A stretch of 6,781 bases of DNA from Ruminococcus sp. (GTDB taxonomy: Bacteria; Bacillota; Clostridia; Oscillospirales; Acutalibacteraceae): assembly GCA_003521625.1 (NCBI GenBank), contig DPHV01000043.1, positions 1 through 6,781 on the forward strand, read 5' to 3'. Both the position numbers and the translations under genes were made by a program. Of this stretch, positions 6,201-6,781 are shown piece by piece (position 1 is the stretch's first letter; each line of letters begins with the position of its first letter). The notes under the pieces are model-generated. The model saw nothing but the letters and a program-made list of their open reading frames with translations. It was not told the DNA's origin and did not search any database.

Positions 6201-6700
6201 CGGTCGGTTACGATATGTACCTTAAGCTGCTCGGCGAGGCTGTCAGCGAGGAGCGTGGAGAAAAACCGGAAACCAAAGACCTCGACTGTCTTATCGACAT
6301 TTCTGTTGACGCTCATATTCCCGAAAGCTATGTTGAAAGTCTCACTCTGCGCCTTGACGTTTACCGCAGGATTGCAGACATAAGGAACATTGAGGACAGC
6401 GAAGATGTAAAAGACGAACTGCGTGACCGTTTCGGCAAAATTCCTCAGTCGGTACAGGGACTTATTGACATTGCGCTTGTCAGAAACAAGGCAAATTCAA
6501 TGGGAATTTTCGAAATCAGGCAGAATGAAAACTCACTTCTGCTATATGTAAGGGAAATAAAATCTCCCGAGGTTGCCGATTTGCTTATCGCACTCAACGG
6601 CAAGGCAATGCTCTGTGCAGGCACAAAACCGTATCTTTCGGTAAAATGCAAAGAAGGCGTTTCCTCGCTTGATATGCTTAAGAAAGTATTTAAAGTATAA
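3242..6700 (+). CDS. mfd: Transcription-repair coupling factor Mfd
   Basis: Mfd is a cytoplasmic ATP-driven DNA translocase that pushes stalled RNA polymerase off lesions and recruits UvrA for nucleotide excision repair. At 1152 residues it is full length. The UvrB-like N-terminal part has PVRDYNFLDFQSKSHEYEHA (84-103) and the UvrA-contact region with FSLRGGILDFF (175-185). The polymerase-interacting CarD-like domain spans about 488-556 (LTVGDYVVHSVHGIGVF). The superfamily 2 motor follows: Walker A GDVGFGKT (646-653), PTTILAWQH (675-683), DEEQ box (747-750), SATPIPRT (773-780), ETGVDLP (890-896) and QLHQLRGRVGRS (913-924). The TRG translocation motif is at about 966-993 (RDLELRGAGNIMG). The C-terminal autoinhibitory domain is at about 1015-1152. 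The N-terminal Walker region is degenerate, as is normal in Mfd. AAGGAT (3230-3235) precedes the ATG at 3242. An ATG four codons in is an alternative. No frameshift or lost motif is seen. The gene follows pth, as in Firmicutes. Confidence 0.98.
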   Translation: MTDKMNFLVNVLKNSPAFKSLLSSTKTGKSLCVSGLSTINKANVIYSLCRLKGVTAFCVASDEKEAQTLCNDLCSMGLKACVYPVRDYNFLDFQSKSHEYEHARLKVLLKLIENDCDVVISCIDAASQLTVPKKVLEESTIIFEEGKEIPLEKAVRSLTLLGYERFDAVDGNGQFSLRGGILDFFMPDSDYPVRAEFWGDEITDLSYFDLETQRRFKKAGKIKLTPSTEIIIEDKDALADKIVHKAKLLRSKNSAKAKEKLLTEAELIRNGAQIANADKFIGQIYDKPECLFDYFSRDTLFFTSEFGNISDRGKAMDFQNSEALKQGFEDGVLCRGFDRFTLTFNECIDIFNAHGTIVLENFVHGSTPINLAEIISFSSKQLNRWNGSYKQLAEDLNGLFTPQSRGVILAGTDKAAKNLCDSLRNDGFPAQLCDSLDDAKTGAIYVLSGALSAGFEFPGEKFFLITYGQTAYVPEKKKSKKPKNGQEIYSLSELTVGDYVVHSVHGIGVFGGIRKIDTHGITKDYIKIDYAKGDVLYVPVTQLDMVAKYIGPRENSSVKLSRLGSQDWQKAKARVKTSVKDIAKELIALYSARMKAKGYAFSGDNEWQRDFEASFEYEETPDQLRCCEEIKHDMERTAPMDRLLCGDVGFGKTEVALRAAFKCVADSKQCALLCPTTILAWQHYQTVTKRFEGYPIRVELLSRFRTAKQQKEILKKLKRGEIDMIVGTHRLVQKDVEFRDLGLAIIDEEQRFGVAQKERFKELCKNVDVLTLSATPIPRTLNMAMSGLRDMSVIEEAPQNRQPVQTYVLEHDEAVINEAIRRELRRGGQVFYLHNNVETIESKASKILEAVPEAKIAIGHGKMKENELSEVWRKMLEQEVDVLVCTTIIETGVDLPNANTLIIENADCMGLSQLHQLRGRVGRSSRRAYAYFTFRRSKVLTEIQQKRLAAIREFTEFGSGFKIAMRDLELRGAGNIMGAQQHGHMESVGYDMYLKLLGEAVSEERGEKPETKDLDCLIDISVDAHIPESYVESLTLRLDVYRRIADIRNIEDSEDVKDELRDRFGKIPQSVQGLIDIALVRNKANSMGIFEIRQNENSLLLYVREIKSPEVADLLIALNGKAMLCAGTKPYLSVKCKEGVSSLDMLKKVFKV

Positions 6701-6750
6701 TTTCATTTATAGCATATTGTTTTTTTATATTCTATGATAAACGATAATTT

Positions 6751-6781
6751 AATGCGGAATGCGGAATGCGTAATTCGGAAT
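6751..6781. repeat. Heptamer tandem repeat at the right edge
   Basis: Four 7-base units follow in register: AATGCGG (6751), AATGCGG (6758), AATGCGT (6765) and AATTCGG (6772), then AAT before the window ends. The array is therefore probably longer. It begins 50 bases after the mfd stop in noncoding sequence. Short AATGCGG/AATTCGG runs of this kind are familiar from intergenic regions of some Clostridia; function unknown. Confidence 0.75.

Noticed and set aside
6696..6726. Possible terminator of mfd: TATAA/TTATA hairpin followed by seven Ts at 6720-6726.
   Set aside because: The stem is five A/T pairs with a gap of eight bases before the Ts, too weak for an intrinsic terminator. The real one may lie past the window.
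1..6781. A novel defence, mobile or biosynthetic system.
   Set aside because: All five coding regions are well-known housekeeping genes in a conserved order. No transposase, recombinase, CRISPR repeat, toxin-antitoxin pair, tRNA or rRNA was found on either strand.

Overview
The window looks like an ordinary chromosomal housekeeping segment from a low-to-medium GC Gram-positive bacterium of class Clostridia. It resembles the Ruminococcus / Eubacterium siraeum part of the Oscillospirales. This placement is inferred from AT-rich spacers, strong AGGAG-type ribosome binding sites, a divergent ppdK, the gene order glmU-prs-pth-mfd known from Firmicutes, and protein sequence style. No marker gene here fixes the genus.

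Layout: positions 1-86 hold the first 28 codons of pyruvate,phosphate dikinase (ppdK) on the minus strand. Positions 87-414 are a divergent AT-rich control region with an extended -10 promoter for ppdK and two candidate promoters for the rightward genes. Four complete plus-strand genes follow: a single-domain GlmU-type uridylyltransferase (415-1164), prs (PRPP synthetase, 1226-2185), pth (peptidyl-tRNA hydrolase, 2314-2907) and mfd (transcription-repair coupling factor, 3242-6700). A terminator-like hairpin separates prs from pth. The 334-base pth-mfd spacer is filled by a run of perfect hairpins that reads like a dispersed intergenic repeat. The last 31 bases are an AATGCGG-type heptamer tandem repeat that runs off the window.

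How the genes relate: the GlmU-type enzyme feeds UDP-GlcNAc to cell wall synthesis. Prs feeds PRPP to nucleotide, histidine and tryptophan synthesis. Pth recycles peptidyl-tRNA from stalled translation, and Mfd clears stalled RNA polymerase and recruits UvrA. They share a conserved neighbourhood rather than one pathway.

The points most worth a second look are the GlmU-type protein, which wholly lacks the usual C-terminal acetyltransferase domain; Pth, which carries Gln-Lys where the family normally has His-Asn; and the palindrome array before mfd. I saw no defence system, CRISPR, transposase, phage gene, tRNA or rRNA, and nothing supports a new multi-gene system here.
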